The notes: generated from the sequence alone by a model not told the origin. 37,548 nucleotides of DNA from Pirellulaceae bacterium (GCA_012744395.1 JAAYCB010000072.1:1-37548), one strand, 5' to 3'; positions 1 through 8,604 are shown, counted from the stretch's first letter. Numbers and translations: made by a program.

Positions 1-1244
1 TCGGCCGCCTCGGCTGCTTCGGCCGCTTCGGCTGCTTCGGCCGCCTCCCTTCGATCCTGTTCCCGCTGCCGCCGACGCTCCTGTTCGGCCGCCTTTTCCG
101 CGGCTTCGGCCCGCTCTTCCGCTTGTTCGACAATATGGTCGACTTGCTCTCGCGTCAAGTCTCCCATCTCCATCAAATCTTCCGGTTCGATGATCGAGAG
201 ATCGTCGTAGGTGAGGAAGCCTTCGCCGACCAGGCGGTCGGCGAGTTCCTCGTCGATTCCGTCGATTTGGGTGAATCCGACCAACGCGTTTTCAAGTTGT
301 TCCTCCAACTCTTCGCGGGTCATGATCTCGATGTCCCACCCGCAGAGCTTGCTGGCCAAGCGCACATTCTGCCCGCGGCGTCCGATGGCCAGCGATAACT
401 GGTCTTCGCGGACCAAAACGATTGCCCTGCCGAGCATCTGGCAGAGGATGACCTCGTCGACCTCGGCCGGTTGGAGCGCGTTGGGGATCAGCACCTGCAA
501 GTCGTCGCTCCAGCGAACGATGTCGATCCGTTCGCCGGACAACTCGTCAACGATGTTCTTGATGCGGTTCCCGCGGACGCCGACGCAGGCCCCCACGCAG
601 TCGACGCGCTGGTCGGTGCTGCTGACGGCGATCTTCGTGCGGTAACCCGGCTCGCGCGCCTTGGCCTTGACTTCAATCACGCCGTCGCTGATTTCCGGGA
701 TCTCCTGCTCGAACAAGCGCTCGACCAGGGAAGGGCGAATTCGGCTGAGGATGATCTTGACGCGCGAGCCCTGCTTGCGGACCTCGCAGACGGTGGCGCG
801 CACGCGTTCGTTGTTGTGGTGCGTTTCGCCGGGAATCTGCTCGCTCTTGGGCAGGATTGCCTCGGTGTTTCCAAGGGATACCGCCGCGGTGCCCCCCTCG
901 TAGCGCTGGATGACACCGGTCACGAGTTGGTCGCGCAATTCGTCGTACTCTTCGTAGAGCGCGTCGCGCTCCGCCTCGCGAATCCTCTGGATCATGACCT
1001 GCTTGGCGGTTTGAGCGCCGATCCGCTCTGCCATTTCGGTCGGATCCATGGGGGCCCCGTTGCGCGTCCCGGTGATCGAACCATCGGTGCGGTCGATCTG
1101 GACAACGATCTCCTGATCTTCGCCGAAGTGCTTCTTCGCCGCCGAGACCAAGGCCGCCTCGATTCCCTCGAAGACGATTTCTTTATCGATGTTTTTGTCG
1201 CGGTGGATCGTGTCAACGATCCGCAGCACTTCGCTCGGGTTCAT
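1..1244 (-). CDS. nusA: Transcription termination/antitermination factor NusA (3' end beyond window)
   Basis: NusA binds RNA polymerase and nascent RNA and controls pausing, termination and antitermination. 414 codons are visible. The N-terminal RNAP-binding domain covers about 1-100 and S1 about 105-170. KH1 carries GVRG at 222-225 and KH2 carries GRRG at 288-291. A helix-hairpin-helix unit follows at about 318-375 ([15 protein letters not shown]). From about 376 the protein becomes a charged helix that ends in repeated Glu-Ala-Ala triplets up to the window edge, so the true C-terminus is unseen. The ATG at 1244 starts [11 protein letters not shown], the normal NusA beginning. No rimP lies upstream; the gene has its own promoter and a leader of about 200 nt. 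infB is the usual next gene but lies outside the window. Confidence 0.95.
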   Translation of the reverse strand, partial: MNPSEVLRIVDTIHRDKNIDKEIVFEGIEAALVSAAKKHFGEDQEIVVQIDRTDGSITGTRNGAPMDPTEMAERIGAQTAKQVMIQRIREAERDALYEEYDELRDQLVTGVIQRYEGGTAAVSLGNTEAILPKSEQIPGETHHNNERVRATVCEVRKQGSRVKIILSRIRPSLVERLFEQEIPEISDGVIEVKAKAREPGYRTKIAVSSTDQRVDCVGACVGVRGNRIKNIVDELSGERIDIVRWSDDLQVLIPNALQPAEVDEVILCQMLGRAIVLVREDQLSLAIGRRGQNVRLASKLCGWDIEIMTREELEEQLENALVGFTQIDGIDEELADRLVGEGFLTYDDLSIIEPEDLMEMGDLTREQVDHIVEQAEERAEAAEKAAEQERRRQREQDRREAAEAAEAAEAAEAA

Positions 1245-1593
1245 CGAGTTTCACTTTCCCTACCCACAATCGGGGGGGTTACACCCATGCAAGAACGAAC
1301 AATTCCAGGCAATCCGCCGCTCGCTGCCGGGTACCGCGAGGCGACTGCCTTGACAATCTAAATTGTTGTGCTGCAATCGCTTACAGCAAAGAGACACCGG
1401 CCGCGCATAGACACCCCGAGCGCAAAATCGCTCAGCAGCGACTGACGTAATCTGGTAAAGATAACGGCCGGAAGCAGGGGTGTCAAGCCAATGCCCCCGC
1501 ACGACCGGGGTAAAGCAGCTGGCAGAGAAGCACCTGTTGCCGGGGGGCCACGGCGGGCGCGCGGGCCGATTCGGTGGATTCAGCCGACGGGGC
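1245..1593. other. Intergenic region between the ketosynthase homologue and nusA
   Basis: These 349 bases hold the nusA promoter and leader. I see no rimP or other gene on either strand. A small AT-rich inverted repeat (ACAAT, 4 nt, ATTGT) lies at about 1352-1365 inside the leader; its role is unknown. Confidence 0.5.
1458..1486 (-). promoter_or_regulatory. Promoter of nusA
   Basis: On the minus strand TTGACA (1481-1486), a 17-nt spacer and TATCTT (1458-1463) match a housekeeping sigma-70-type promoter, with 6/6 and 4/6 consensus bases. The inferred start near 1451 gives a leader of about 207 nt before the nusA ATG. Confidence 0.5.
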
Positions 1594-2907
1594 CTAGACC
1601 GCCTGGACGATCGCCGCGCTGGCCTGCCCTTGGGGGGTGACACTCACATTCAGGAGCGAATCACCGGGCGGTTGTCCCCGGTCGACGACCACCCGAATCG
1701 GGCACTCCGGGTCGGGCGTTTCGAAATTGAGGACGGGAAACAGAGTCTGATGGTGCAGGGAGAGGATTCCCGCAATCAGCTCGACTATCCCGCTGCCGGC
1801 GCCCAGATTCCCGAAATAGCTCTTGGCGGCCGTCACGGGGACAGCCTGGGACCGCTCGCGGAAGACGCGCCAGATCGCCTGGGCCTCCTCCTGATCGGAT
1901 TGCCGGGTCGCCAGGCCATGGGCCTGGATATGGCCGATCTGGTCGGCCGTCAAACCGCTGGACTTGAGCACGGTCTGTAGTGCGGTGGCGATGGCCTCGC
2001 CACGGCGGGCGACGAGTTTCGGCCCGACGGACGCCGAGGACGCCGCGCCGAGCACCTTGCCGAAGACGGCGGCCCCGCGCCGCCGGGCGTGGGACTGCTC
2101 TTCGAGGACCAGCGCGCCGGCCCCCTCGCCGAGCACCATGCCGCTGCGATTCAGGTCAAAAGGCCGGCAGGCCTTGTCCGGCGGCAGATCGCCGCGGGCC
2201 AGTTCTTCGTTCTGGATCACGTGGATCATCTTCATCGGATGGAGCCGCGTGCCGGTCGCCCCAGCGATCATCACCTCGGCCCGATCGCGGGCAATCGCCT
2301 GGTAGGCTTCGCCGACGGCCACGTTGGCCACCGCCTCGCGGAGGGTCAGGGAGTTGTTCGGGCCGCGGAGGTCGTTGTAGATCGCGATGTGGCTGGCCGG
2401 CATGTTGGGCAGGTACTTCAACAGCCAGAGCGGCGACATCTTGGGCAGGCCGTCGACCGGCCAGCGCGTGGCATCGAACTGGCCGTCGTCCGTCAGGCAT
2501 TGGACGACGCCTTCGGTGAAGTCGTCGGCAAGCGTGAGCATGTAATCGCTGCCGAATGCCACCCCGGTCCGCTCCGGGGCGAAATCGCCGGGCGCAAGCG
2601 CTGCGTGGCTGAGCGCTTTCTGCGCGACGGCGACCCCCATCTGGCACTCGCGGCACATGACCTTCAGACCCTTGCGAATCGCCTTCTTCTGCTCCTTGGC
2701 GAGCGGACCGAAATCCTCGATGTCGCCGCGGAACTGGTGTGCCTCGGCGGCAATCGAAAGTGGGAACGTGCCGTCGGGCACGGCCGTCAAGCGGCCGACG
2801 CCGCTGCGCCCTGCCGCCAGGGCCTGCCAGAATGTCTCCAGGGAGTCGCCCAGGGGACTTACCAGGGCCATTCCCGTGATCACCACCTCGCGAAGCTTCT
2901 CCGTCAT
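1594..2907 (-). CDS. Catalytically dead beta-ketoacyl-ACP synthase homologue (chain-length-factor-like)
   Basis: A thiolase-fold ketosynthase of 437 aa that keeps the family frame (VVITGMALVSPLG at the start, ACRPFDLNRSG at about 246-256, GEGAGALVLEE at about 260-270). The nucleophile position is Glu191: GPN at 182-184 followed by SLTLREAVAN aligns with GPN and TACAS of FabF. The first His is kept (His330 in QAHG), Lys362 is kept, and the second His is Asn367 (KSYFGN against KSQLGH). It therefore cannot condense acyl chains by the normal route. Chain-length factors of type II polyketide synthases also lack the Cys, usually with Gln. It probably pairs with an active ketosynthase such as FabF; that is inference. 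The start at 2907 is chosen by homology; upstream codons in frame look random. It lies 50 nt after the secretin-like gene and is probably cotranscribed. Confidence 0.85.
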   Translation of the reverse strand: MTEKLREVVITGMALVSPLGDSLETFWQALAAGRSGVGRLTAVPDGTFPLSIAAEAHQFRGDIEDFGPLAKEQKKAIRKGLKVMCRECQMGVAVAQKALSHAALAPGDFAPERTGVAFGSDYMLTLADDFTEGVVQCLTDDGQFDATRWPVDGLPKMSPLWLLKYLPNMPASHIAIYNDLRGPNNSLTLREAVANVAVGEAYQAIARDRAEVMIAGATGTRLHPMKMIHVIQNEELARGDLPPDKACRPFDLNRSGMVLGEGAGALVLEEQSHARRRGAAVFGKVLGAASSASVGPKLVARRGEAIATALQTVLKSSGLTADQIGHIQAHGLATRQSDQEEAQAIWRVFRERSQAVPVTAAKSYFGNLGAGSGIVELIAGILSLHHQTLFPVLNFETPDPECPIRVVVDRGQPPGDSLLNVSVTPQGQASAAIVQAV

Positions 2908-2957
2908 GGTCAATCCGTGGTTGCGTCGGGACAAAGGTGCGGAATCAGGCCGGGCGG

Positions 2958-4157
2958 TCAGTAGCGACCGCGATAGGTTTCGCCGGGGCGCGCCGCGGTG
3001 GCCGCGGCCGCCGTCTCGCTGAGGTCCGCCTTCGTCTCGACGAACACCAGCAGATCGGCGCGATTCCCCTCGGGCGACAAGCCCAGCGGCAGGGCCAGTC
3101 CGATCGGCTTGCCCTCGCTCGGGGAGGGGTGGGGGACCATCCCCAGGCCGACCAGGAGGACCTTGTCCGCCGGCCATTGAAAGCGTTCATGAAACTGGAA
3201 CTGGGCGAGTTGCGGCACCTCGATCTTAGCGCGTTGACGCGGCGCCACGGGCGTGGGCACATCGAGCATCACCGGGACCATCTTCTCCACCTGGTCGATC
3301 TGGCATTTGAGCACGGCGTCGATCGAGCGTCGGTCAACGGAGACGAGCGGGGTGAACTCAAGGGAGAACCCCTCGTCGACGACGGCCGTCTCCGACTGGT
3401 AACCGGGCCACGCGTTGCCGGTCAGCCGTGCGTCGCGCACATAGTACGTTCCGCGCGTCGCGGCAATCACCGAGGATTGGCCGTTGCTGACCATCCGCTG
3501 GGGAGAACTCAGCTCGCGGAAATCCGTCCTGCGGCGAAGATCGGCAACCAGCGTGGCGGCTGTCTCCCGTTCGAGGAGCCAGGCCTGGACCCCCGGCGTC
3601 CGGACCTCCAGGGGTTGCAGGACCTGCCGCGCTCGAATCCGCCAGTTGGGGCTGTTGACCGTCACGACGCGGAGGCTGAAGGAGTGGGAGTCGGCCTCGT
3701 TGCTGACGAAGCGGTCGACGATGTCGGCGACGATTTCCTGCATCGCCGGGGTATGGTAGACATGCAGCGTGCGCCGATCGGCGCTCAAGATCGCCAGGGG
3801 CTCGCCGTGCCAGACCTCATAGCCGGTCTCGCGGAGGATCCAGTCGACGATCGCCTGCTCCGGCCGGTTGGTCGAGGCCACCCGCAGGGTGTAGGGAGTG
3901 ATGTCGTATTCGCGCCAGAGTTGTCCCTGCTCGTTGGGCAACGTCCCCTTGCCCGCACTGACCTTGGCAATCCGCGGTTTCGCGGCACCGGGCGGGTCGG
4001 CCTTGGCGGGGGCCGTGGAAGGGGAAGAGGAAGGCCCTGCCGCCGGTTCGCCGGCGGATCGCCAATCCTCGGCGGTTGCCGACCGGCGAGGCGTCTCCAG
4101 GCTCGCCAGGCCGATCGCAGCGGCCAACAAAAAGGTCCATGCGTGCTTCGGAGTCAT
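2958..4157 (-). CDS. Exported secretin-related protein of unknown function
   Basis: 399 aa. The hydrophobic segment at about 7-20 after Lys4 looks like a signal peptide. A Pro/Ala/Ser-rich linker (about 35-70) follows. Residues 82-150 resemble the small N-domains of secretin-type proteins (YDITPYTLR, then LHVYHTPAMQEIVADIVDRF). The beta-rich C-terminal part (about 215-376: SNGQSSVIAA, GFSLEFTPLVSVD, RADLLVFVETKA) resembles parts of secretin barrels, but too little is present for a complete secretin. I call it secretin-related by pattern only. It starts its own transcription unit, and the dead ketosynthase follows 50 nt later. No pilus or type II secretion gene is in the window. Confidence 0.6.
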   Translation of the reverse strand: MTPKHAWTFLLAAAIGLASLETPRRSATAEDWRSAGEPAAGPSSSPSTAPAKADPPGAAKPRIAKVSAGKGTLPNEQGQLWREYDITPYTLRVASTNRPEQAIVDWILRETGYEVWHGEPLAILSADRRTLHVYHTPAMQEIVADIVDRFVSNEADSHSFSLRVVTVNSPNWRIRARQVLQPLEVRTPGVQAWLLERETAATLVADLRRRTDFRELSSPQRMVSNGQSSVIAATRGTYYVRDARLTGNAWPGYQSETAVVDEGFSLEFTPLVSVDRRSIDAVLKCQIDQVEKMVPVMLDVPTPVAPRQRAKIEVPQLAQFQFHERFQWPADKVLLVGLGMVPHPSPSEGKPIGLALPLGLSPEGNRADLLVFVETKADLSETAAAATAARPGETYRGRY

Positions 4158-4324
4158 CCTTCAGCCTCCCTGCCGAACGGTTGCGGGACGAATGCCGCCG
4201 TCTCCGGCGCCCGCGGGCGTCCGCGTCGCCGCAGGGCTGGTCATGGGCGTGCCGGTCGCGCCGATCCAGGCATTCGCGGATTGCTTCATGGCGACGGAAA
4301 CAACGGGGGCAGCTTGCGGAGAGG

Positions 4325-4353
4325 AATATAGGCAGGATCGCCGCGGGAGACAA
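4325..4353 (-). promoter_or_regulatory. Promoter of the secretin-like/dead-ketosynthase pair
   Basis: Minus strand TTGTCT (4348-4353), a 17-nt spacer and TATATT (4325-4330). The 5/6 match at -10 is strong in this GC-rich context. It lies about 165 nt upstream of the ATG at 4157 and separates this pair from fabF. Confidence 0.5.
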
Positions 4354-4449
4354 GACCGATGTTGCCGCGAATCCCCCGCCGGCCGACCCAGCGGGGCGGT
4401 GCGGGGAGCGGATTGCCTCGCCGGGGGGCTTCATTCGCCGCGGGCGGCG

Positions 4450-5697
4450 TCACGAACCATTGCGGAGTGTGCCGGCCACGAGCGACACGTTGTGCCCGCC
4501 GAAACCGAAGCTGTTGGACATCACGACCTGGATGCCACGCTCGCGGGGGACGTTGGGCGTGTAATCGAGGTCGCAGTCGGGATCGGGCGTCTCATAGTTG
4601 ATCGTCGGGGGGATCAGCCCGCGGTTCAGGGCGAGCACCGAGAGGGCCATTTCGATGCCGCCACTGGCGCCGAGTGAGTGGCCCAATTGGCTCTTCGTGC
4701 TGGAGATGCTGATGGATTTTGCGTCTTCGCCGAAGACCGAGCGGATGGCCTGGGTCTCCGCCTTGTCGCCGAGCGGGGTGCTTGTGCCATGGGCATTGAT
4801 GTAGTCGACGTCCGCCGGCGCGATCCGCGCGTCCTTCAAGGCCAGTTCCATCGCCTTGGCCGCGCCGATTCCGTTCGGGTCGGGTTGGGTGATGTGCCCC
4901 CCGTCGGCGCTGACGCCACAGCCGAGCATTTCGGCGAGGATCGTGGCGCGGCGCCGCCGGGCATGCTCCAATTCTTCGAGGACGAGAATCCCGGCCCCCT
5001 CGCTGAGGACGAACCCGTCGCGGCCCCTGTCGAAGGGGCGGCTTGCGCGGGCCGGTTGGTCGTTGCGTTCGGACAGCGCGCGGAGGGCGCAGAACGCGCT
5101 CATTCCCATCGGAGTGACCGCCGCCTCGCTGCCTCCGGTGATGATCACCTCGGCCTCGCCGTACTGGATGGCCTTGACCGCGTCGGCCATTGCGTTCGAG
5201 GCGCTGGCGCAGGCAGTTGCCACGCCGGCGTTCGGGCCGCGGAGGCCGAACTGGATCGAGACATGGCCGCTGGCGGCATTCAGCATCATCTTCGGGATCG
5301 TGAAGGCGGAGACCTTGTCGGGACCTTTCTCCAGAAGCCTCGTATGCTGGACCTCGATCTCGCGCAATCCGCCCACGCCCGACCCGATGATCACGCCGCA
5401 GCGATAGGGGTCTTCCCGCGAGGTGTCCAGCCCGGAGTGCTTGACGGCATCGATTGCCGCGACGACCGCAAACTGGGCGAAGCGGTCGAGCCTCTTGGCC
5501 TCCTTCGTCGGCAGGTACCCGTCGCAGGACCAGTTGAGGACCTTTCCGCCGATCCGCGAGCGAAACTGGGAGCAGTCGAAGTCTTCGATGGCGCGGACGC
5601 CGCTCTCGCCATTGCAGATGCGAACCCAAACATCTTCGAGATCGCAGCCTAGCGGGCTGACGACGCCGAGCCCGGTTATGACGACGCGACGTTTCAT
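4450..5697 (-). CDS. fabF: 3-oxoacyl-ACP synthase II
   Basis: Condenses malonyl-ACP with acyl-ACP in fatty-acid elongation (cytoplasm, type II system). 415 aa, normal length. The catalytic triad is complete: Cys163 in TACASAS, His303 in NAHGTSTPLGD and His340 in KSQLGHSLGASGG, with Lys335. The C-terminal glycine-rich NSFGFGGHN is present. The ATG at 5697 starts MKRRVVITGLG, the normal FabF start; no clear Shine-Dalgarno site precedes it. It lies 110 nt downstream of acpP and is the last gene of the rpmF-fab cluster. Confidence 0.97.
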   Translation of the reverse strand: MKRRVVITGLGVVSPLGCDLEDVWVRICNGESGVRAIEDFDCSQFRSRIGGKVLNWSCDGYLPTKEAKRLDRFAQFAVVAAIDAVKHSGLDTSREDPYRCGVIIGSGVGGLREIEVQHTRLLEKGPDKVSAFTIPKMMLNAASGHVSIQFGLRGPNAGVATACASASNAMADAVKAIQYGEAEVIITGGSEAAVTPMGMSAFCALRALSERNDQPARASRPFDRGRDGFVLSEGAGILVLEELEHARRRRATILAEMLGCGVSADGGHITQPDPNGIGAAKAMELALKDARIAPADVDYINAHGTSTPLGDKAETQAIRSVFGEDAKSISISSTKSQLGHSLGASGGIEMALSVLALNRGLIPPTINYETPDPDCDLDYTPNVPRERGIQVVMSNSFGFGGHNVSLVAGTLRNGS

Positions 5698-5807
5698 GGA
5701 AAACCGATGCAGATCGTGATAGGGGGACTAGGCTTGCAGAAGCAGAGGCGCGCCGCTTCGCTGGGTGAGGCGAAGCGGCACGTTGGAGAATGCAGCGCGG
5801 CGCGGGC

Positions 5808-6056
5808 TCAGTGTTCGCCGGCGTCGACTGCCGCCTGGATATGGTCAATCGCCTGACCGACCGTCTGGATCTTCTCCGCCGCGTCGTCGGGAATGTTGAT
5901 GTCGAACTCCTCCTCCAACTCCATGACCAGTTCGACGGTGTCCAGGGAATCCGCGCCCAGGTCGTTCACGAAGTGCGTTTCGCGCTTCACCTGGCCCCTG
6001 TCAACGCCCAACTGTTCGGTGACAATATCAATGACTCGTTCTTCAACTGAGGCCAC
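5808..6056 (-). CDS. acpP: Acyl carrier protein
   Basis: 82 aa. Carries growing acyl chains on a phosphopantetheine arm. The attachment site is Ser37 in the motif GADSLD. The protein is acidic and helical, of typical ACP length ([14 protein letters not shown]). The start is GTG at 6056, chosen because AGGAGG lies 9 nt upstream (complement of 6066-6071) and the product then begins MASVEERV. A longer open frame upstream is spurious. It lies between fabG and fabF in the usual order, but a 320-nt gap with its own promoter separates it from fabG, so it may be expressed above the rest of the cluster. Confidence 0.97.
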   Translation of the reverse strand: MASVEERVIDIVTEQLGVDRGQVKRETHFVNDLGADSLDTVELVMELEEEFDINIPDDAAEKIQTVGQAIDHIQAAVDAGEH

Positions 6057-6233
6057 CGTTCCGGTCCTCCTAGCTTCCTCGAAATCGCGGCCGCGAAGGG
6101 TCGCTTCCGCTCTGATACAGAACCTGTCCAAAACACCAATCGTGCAAACCACGCCGCGGCATCGGCAATTTTCCGGCGCCGCGGCGGCGATGCCCAACCA
6201 AGGCACGCGCTCGACCTCCGTCCAGACCCTCAA

Positions 6234-6266
6234 GATATAGCGACTTTTTCGGTGGCTGTCTATATC
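6234..6266 (-). promoter_or_regulatory. Promoter of acpP overlapped by an inverted repeat
   Basis: Minus strand TAGACA (6257-6262), a 17-nt spacer and TATATC (6234-6239). The perfect 7-bp inverted repeat GATATAG / CTATATC (6260-6266 and 6234-6240, 19 nt apart) covers the outer edge of the -35 and the whole -10. That placement suits an operator, but it could be coincidence of AT-rich hexamers. Leader about 170 nt. Confidence 0.45.
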
Positions 6267-6376
6267 AGGGTCGGCCATTCTGGGTAGCCTGCGCTGTTTA
6301 ACGCCCGCTGCAAGGCCGCGCCCAGGACCGCCCAATCCGGCAGACCCGTCTGCGCGGATGAACGGGATATCGGCTT

Positions 6377-7147
6377 CTAAACCATTAGCCCCCCATCGAC
6401 GACCAGGACGTGCCCGGTAATGAAACTGGCAGCGTCGCTGGCGAGAAAGAGCACGGCGTCGGCGACGTCCTGGGGGGAGCCGAGCCGGCCCAGGGGGGTC
6501 TCCGCCTTGATCTGTTCGATGACTTCGTCGCCGAGCTTCGCCGCCATGTCGGTGGCGATGAACCCCGGAGCCACGGCGTTGACCGTGATGTTGCGTTTCG
6601 ACAACTCGCGCGAGACCGTCCGCGTCAGTCCGATGACCCCCGCCTTCGACGCCGAGTAGTTCGCCTGTCCGGGATTGCCCATCATTCCCGAAACGCTGGC
6701 GATGTTGATGATCCGGCCCCGTTTGCCCTTGATCATCGGTTTGGCCGCTGCGCGCGTGAACAGGAACGTGCCGCGGAGATTGATGCCGAGCACGAGGTCC
6801 CATTCCTCATCCTTCATCCGCAAGACGACATTATCGCGGGTCACCCCGGCATTGTTGACGAGGATGTCCAGCCGTCCCCACTTGCCGACAACCTCGCCGA
6901 CCACGGCGGTGACGCGCTGGCCGTCGGTGACGTCGCACGGAAAGGCCGCCGCCATGCCCCCGGCGGCGGTGATCCGTTCGACCGTCTCGGCGAGCAGACC
7001 TTCGTTCACGTCGACACACGCCACCTTGGCGCCGCTGGCCGCGATATCTCGCGCAATCGTCTGCCCGAGGCCGCGGGCGGCCCCGGTCACGATCGCCACC
7101 TGGTCGGCAAGGTCGACGGACAGGCGCCGATTGGATTGTTCAGTCAT
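6377..7147 (-). CDS. fabG: 3-oxoacyl-ACP reductase
   Basis: NADPH-dependent reduction of 3-oxoacyl-ACP in fatty-acid elongation. 256 aa, a classical short-chain dehydrogenase: TGAARGLG at 21-28 for the cofactor, NNAG at 98-101, catalytic Asn123, Ser151, Tyr164 and Lys168 (YSASK). The C-terminal VVDGGLMV is typical of FabG. The ATG at 7147 has GGGAG upstream. It lies 74 nt after fabD with no visible terminator, so the two are probably cotranscribed. Confidence 0.96.
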   Translation of the reverse strand: MTEQSNRRLSVDLADQVAIVTGAARGLGQTIARDIAASGAKVACVDVNEGLLAETVERITAAGGMAAAFPCDVTDGQRVTAVVGEVVGKWGRLDILVNNAGVTRDNVVLRMKDEEWDLVLGINLRGTFLFTRAAAKPMIKGKRGRIINIASVSGMMGNPGQANYSASKAGVIGLTRTVSRELSKRNITVNAVAPGFIATDMAAKLGDEVIEQIKAETPLGRLGSPQDVADAVLFLASDAASFITGHVLVVDGGLMV

Positions 7148-7221
7148 CAGTAACGCTCCCCGACTCCGATCGCTGGCGGGACCCGACGAACCGGTCGAAT
7201 CGGCCAGCTCGATTGAGGCTT

Positions 7222-8130
7222 CTAGACATCCATGGTTTGGCAGGAGACTTTTCGATCGATTCTCCGCAGCAGTCCGCGGAGGACCCGTCCGGGGCCGACT
7301 TCGTAGAACTGGTCGAAGCCCTGGCTGAGCAGATAGCGCATCGAATCCTCCCAGAGGACGGGTTGGAGGACCTGCTTGATCAGCAGTTGGCGGATTTCCT
7401 CCGGATCGTCGTGGGGCCGAGCGTCGACGTTGGAGATCACCGTGAGATTCGGCTTGCGGAGGACGACCCCTTCCAGCGCGTCGGCGAGACGCTCGTCGGC
7501 GGGCCGCATGATTTCCGTGTGAAATGCCCCGGCAACCGCCAGGGGGACGGCCTTCATCGCGCCGGCTTTGATCGCCGCTTCCGCCGCGCGCTCGCAGGCC
7601 TCGTTGACCCCGGAAACGGCGATATTGCCCGGGCAGAGCAGGTTCGCGATCTCCAGGATCTGGCCTTCGCGGGCGCGTTCGCAGAGGGCTTCCACCTCGA
7701 CCCGCTCCAGGCCGAGGATGCTGACCATCCCACTGGGAGTCGCGTCGGCCGCTTCCTGCATCGCGGCGCCCCGCTTCTGCACGAGGGTCAGGCCGGTCTC
7801 AAAGTCGAGGACGCCGGCGAACGTCATCGCCGTGTACTCGCCCAGGCTCAGGCCGGCGGCAGCCTCGCAGGCCAGCACGACTTCCGGCGATTCCGAACGC
7901 AGCGATTCCAACGCAGCCAGACTGGTCACGAACAGCGCAGGCTGGCTGCAAATCGTCGAATCCAATTGTTCGGCCGGCCCCTGAAAACAGAGCTTCGCCA
8001 AGTCGTAGCCGAGAATCTCGCCCGCACGATCATAGAGTTGCCGCGCGCCGGGAACGGTCTCGTAGAGCCGCCGCCCCATGCCGACGTTCTGGGCCCCTTG
8101 CCCCGAGAATAAGAACGCAATCCGACTCAC
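7222..8130 (-). CDS. fabD: Malonyl-CoA:ACP transacylase
   Basis: Transfers malonyl from CoA to ACP. 302 aa from the GTG at 8130. GQGAQ follows the start, the nucleophile is Ser95 in GLSLGEY (a Leu replaces the usual His of GHSxGE, a variant known in the family) and the partner is His204 in AGAFHTEIM. GTG is preferred because AGAGGG lies 8 nt upstream and the product starts MSRIAFLFSGQGAQ; the longer frame from 8169 adds 13 atypical residues. It lies 99 nt after rpmF. Confidence 0.95.
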   Translation of the reverse strand: MSRIAFLFSGQGAQNVGMGRRLYETVPGARQLYDRAGEILGYDLAKLCFQGPAEQLDSTICSQPALFVTSLAALESLRSESPEVVLACEAAAGLSLGEYTAMTFAGVLDFETGLTLVQKRGAAMQEAADATPSGMVSILGLERVEVEALCERAREGQILEIANLLCPGNIAVSGVNEACERAAEAAIKAGAMKAVPLAVAGAFHTEIMRPADERLADALEGVVLRKPNLTVISNVDARPHDDPEEIRQLLIKQVLQPVLWEDSMRYLLSQGFDQFYEVGPGRVLRGLLRRIDRKVSCQTMDV

Positions 8131-8229
8131 GGTGTAAACCCTCTGAGAACGCGATTCCCGGAGACGCACTTCCAGGTCCGCATCGCCAACACGTCAACCG
8201 GCGCGGCAATCGCCCCGTGCGGGAATGTT

Positions 8230-8409
8230 TCAGGACTTCGGTTCGACAACTTTGCGGCCCATATAGTAGCCGCAGTTGGGGCAAACGGCGTGCGGCGGCA
8301 CGACTTTGCTGCACTCCGTGCAATAGTTCAACGGGAGGGGCCTCTTGCGGTCGTGAGCACGCCGCGACCCCGTCCTGGAATTCGAATGCTTGCGCTTGGG
8401 GACTGCCAT
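8230..8409 (-). CDS. rpmF: Ribosomal protein L32
   Basis: 59 aa, bL32 of the large ribosomal subunit. It starts MAVPKRKHSNSRTGSRRAHD, the family hallmark, and has a zinc-binding set Cys30, Cys33, Cys43, Cys46. The ATG at 8409 is set by homology. rpmF leads the fatty-acid cluster as in many bacteria, but here plsX and fabH, often found between rpmF and fabD, are absent. Confidence 0.97.
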   Translation of the reverse strand: MAVPKRKHSNSRTGSRRAHDRKRPLPLNYCTECSKVVPPHAVCPNCGYYMGRKVVEPKS

Positions 8410-8458
8410 CGTACGAAGGGTTTCCTGCTGAGGTGTTGCGGCCGGTAACATCCGCCGG

Positions 8459-8492
8459 CTCGCGGGCGGGGCGACGATTGACTGCCCGCGAG
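8459..8492 (-). promoter_or_regulatory. Hairpin in the rpmF leader
   Basis: A perfect 9-bp stem CTCGCGGGC / GCCCGCGAG with a 16-nt loop lies 50-83 nt upstream of the rpmF start, inside the inferred leader. There is no U-run, so it is not a simple terminator. It could be a regulatory or stabilising structure. Confidence 0.4.
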
Positions 8493-8575
8493 GGCCGCCG
8501 CCGGTCGTGTCCGGGGGCCCCTCCGCCGACGAACTCCCATCGACCGGGTGCGTTCAGCCGATATGCAAACCAGCA

Positions 8576-8604
8576 AGTTTAGAGGGGCCCGACTGGCCTG
8601 TCAA
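8576..8604 (-). promoter_or_regulatory. Promoter of the rpmF-fab cluster
   Basis: Minus strand TTGACA (8599-8604), exactly 17 nt, then TAAACT (8576-8581): 6/6 and 4/6 consensus. The inferred start near 8569 gives a leader of about 160 nt before rpmF. Confidence 0.6.

Noticed and set aside
471..1361. A 296-codon plus-strand frame
   Set aside because: It is antisense to nusA; the minus strand has a full NusA with S1 and KH motifs.
2937..4331. A 464-codon plus-strand frame
   Set aside because: Antisense to the secretin-like gene; no recognisable motif, and the minus strand has signal peptide, promoter and operon context.
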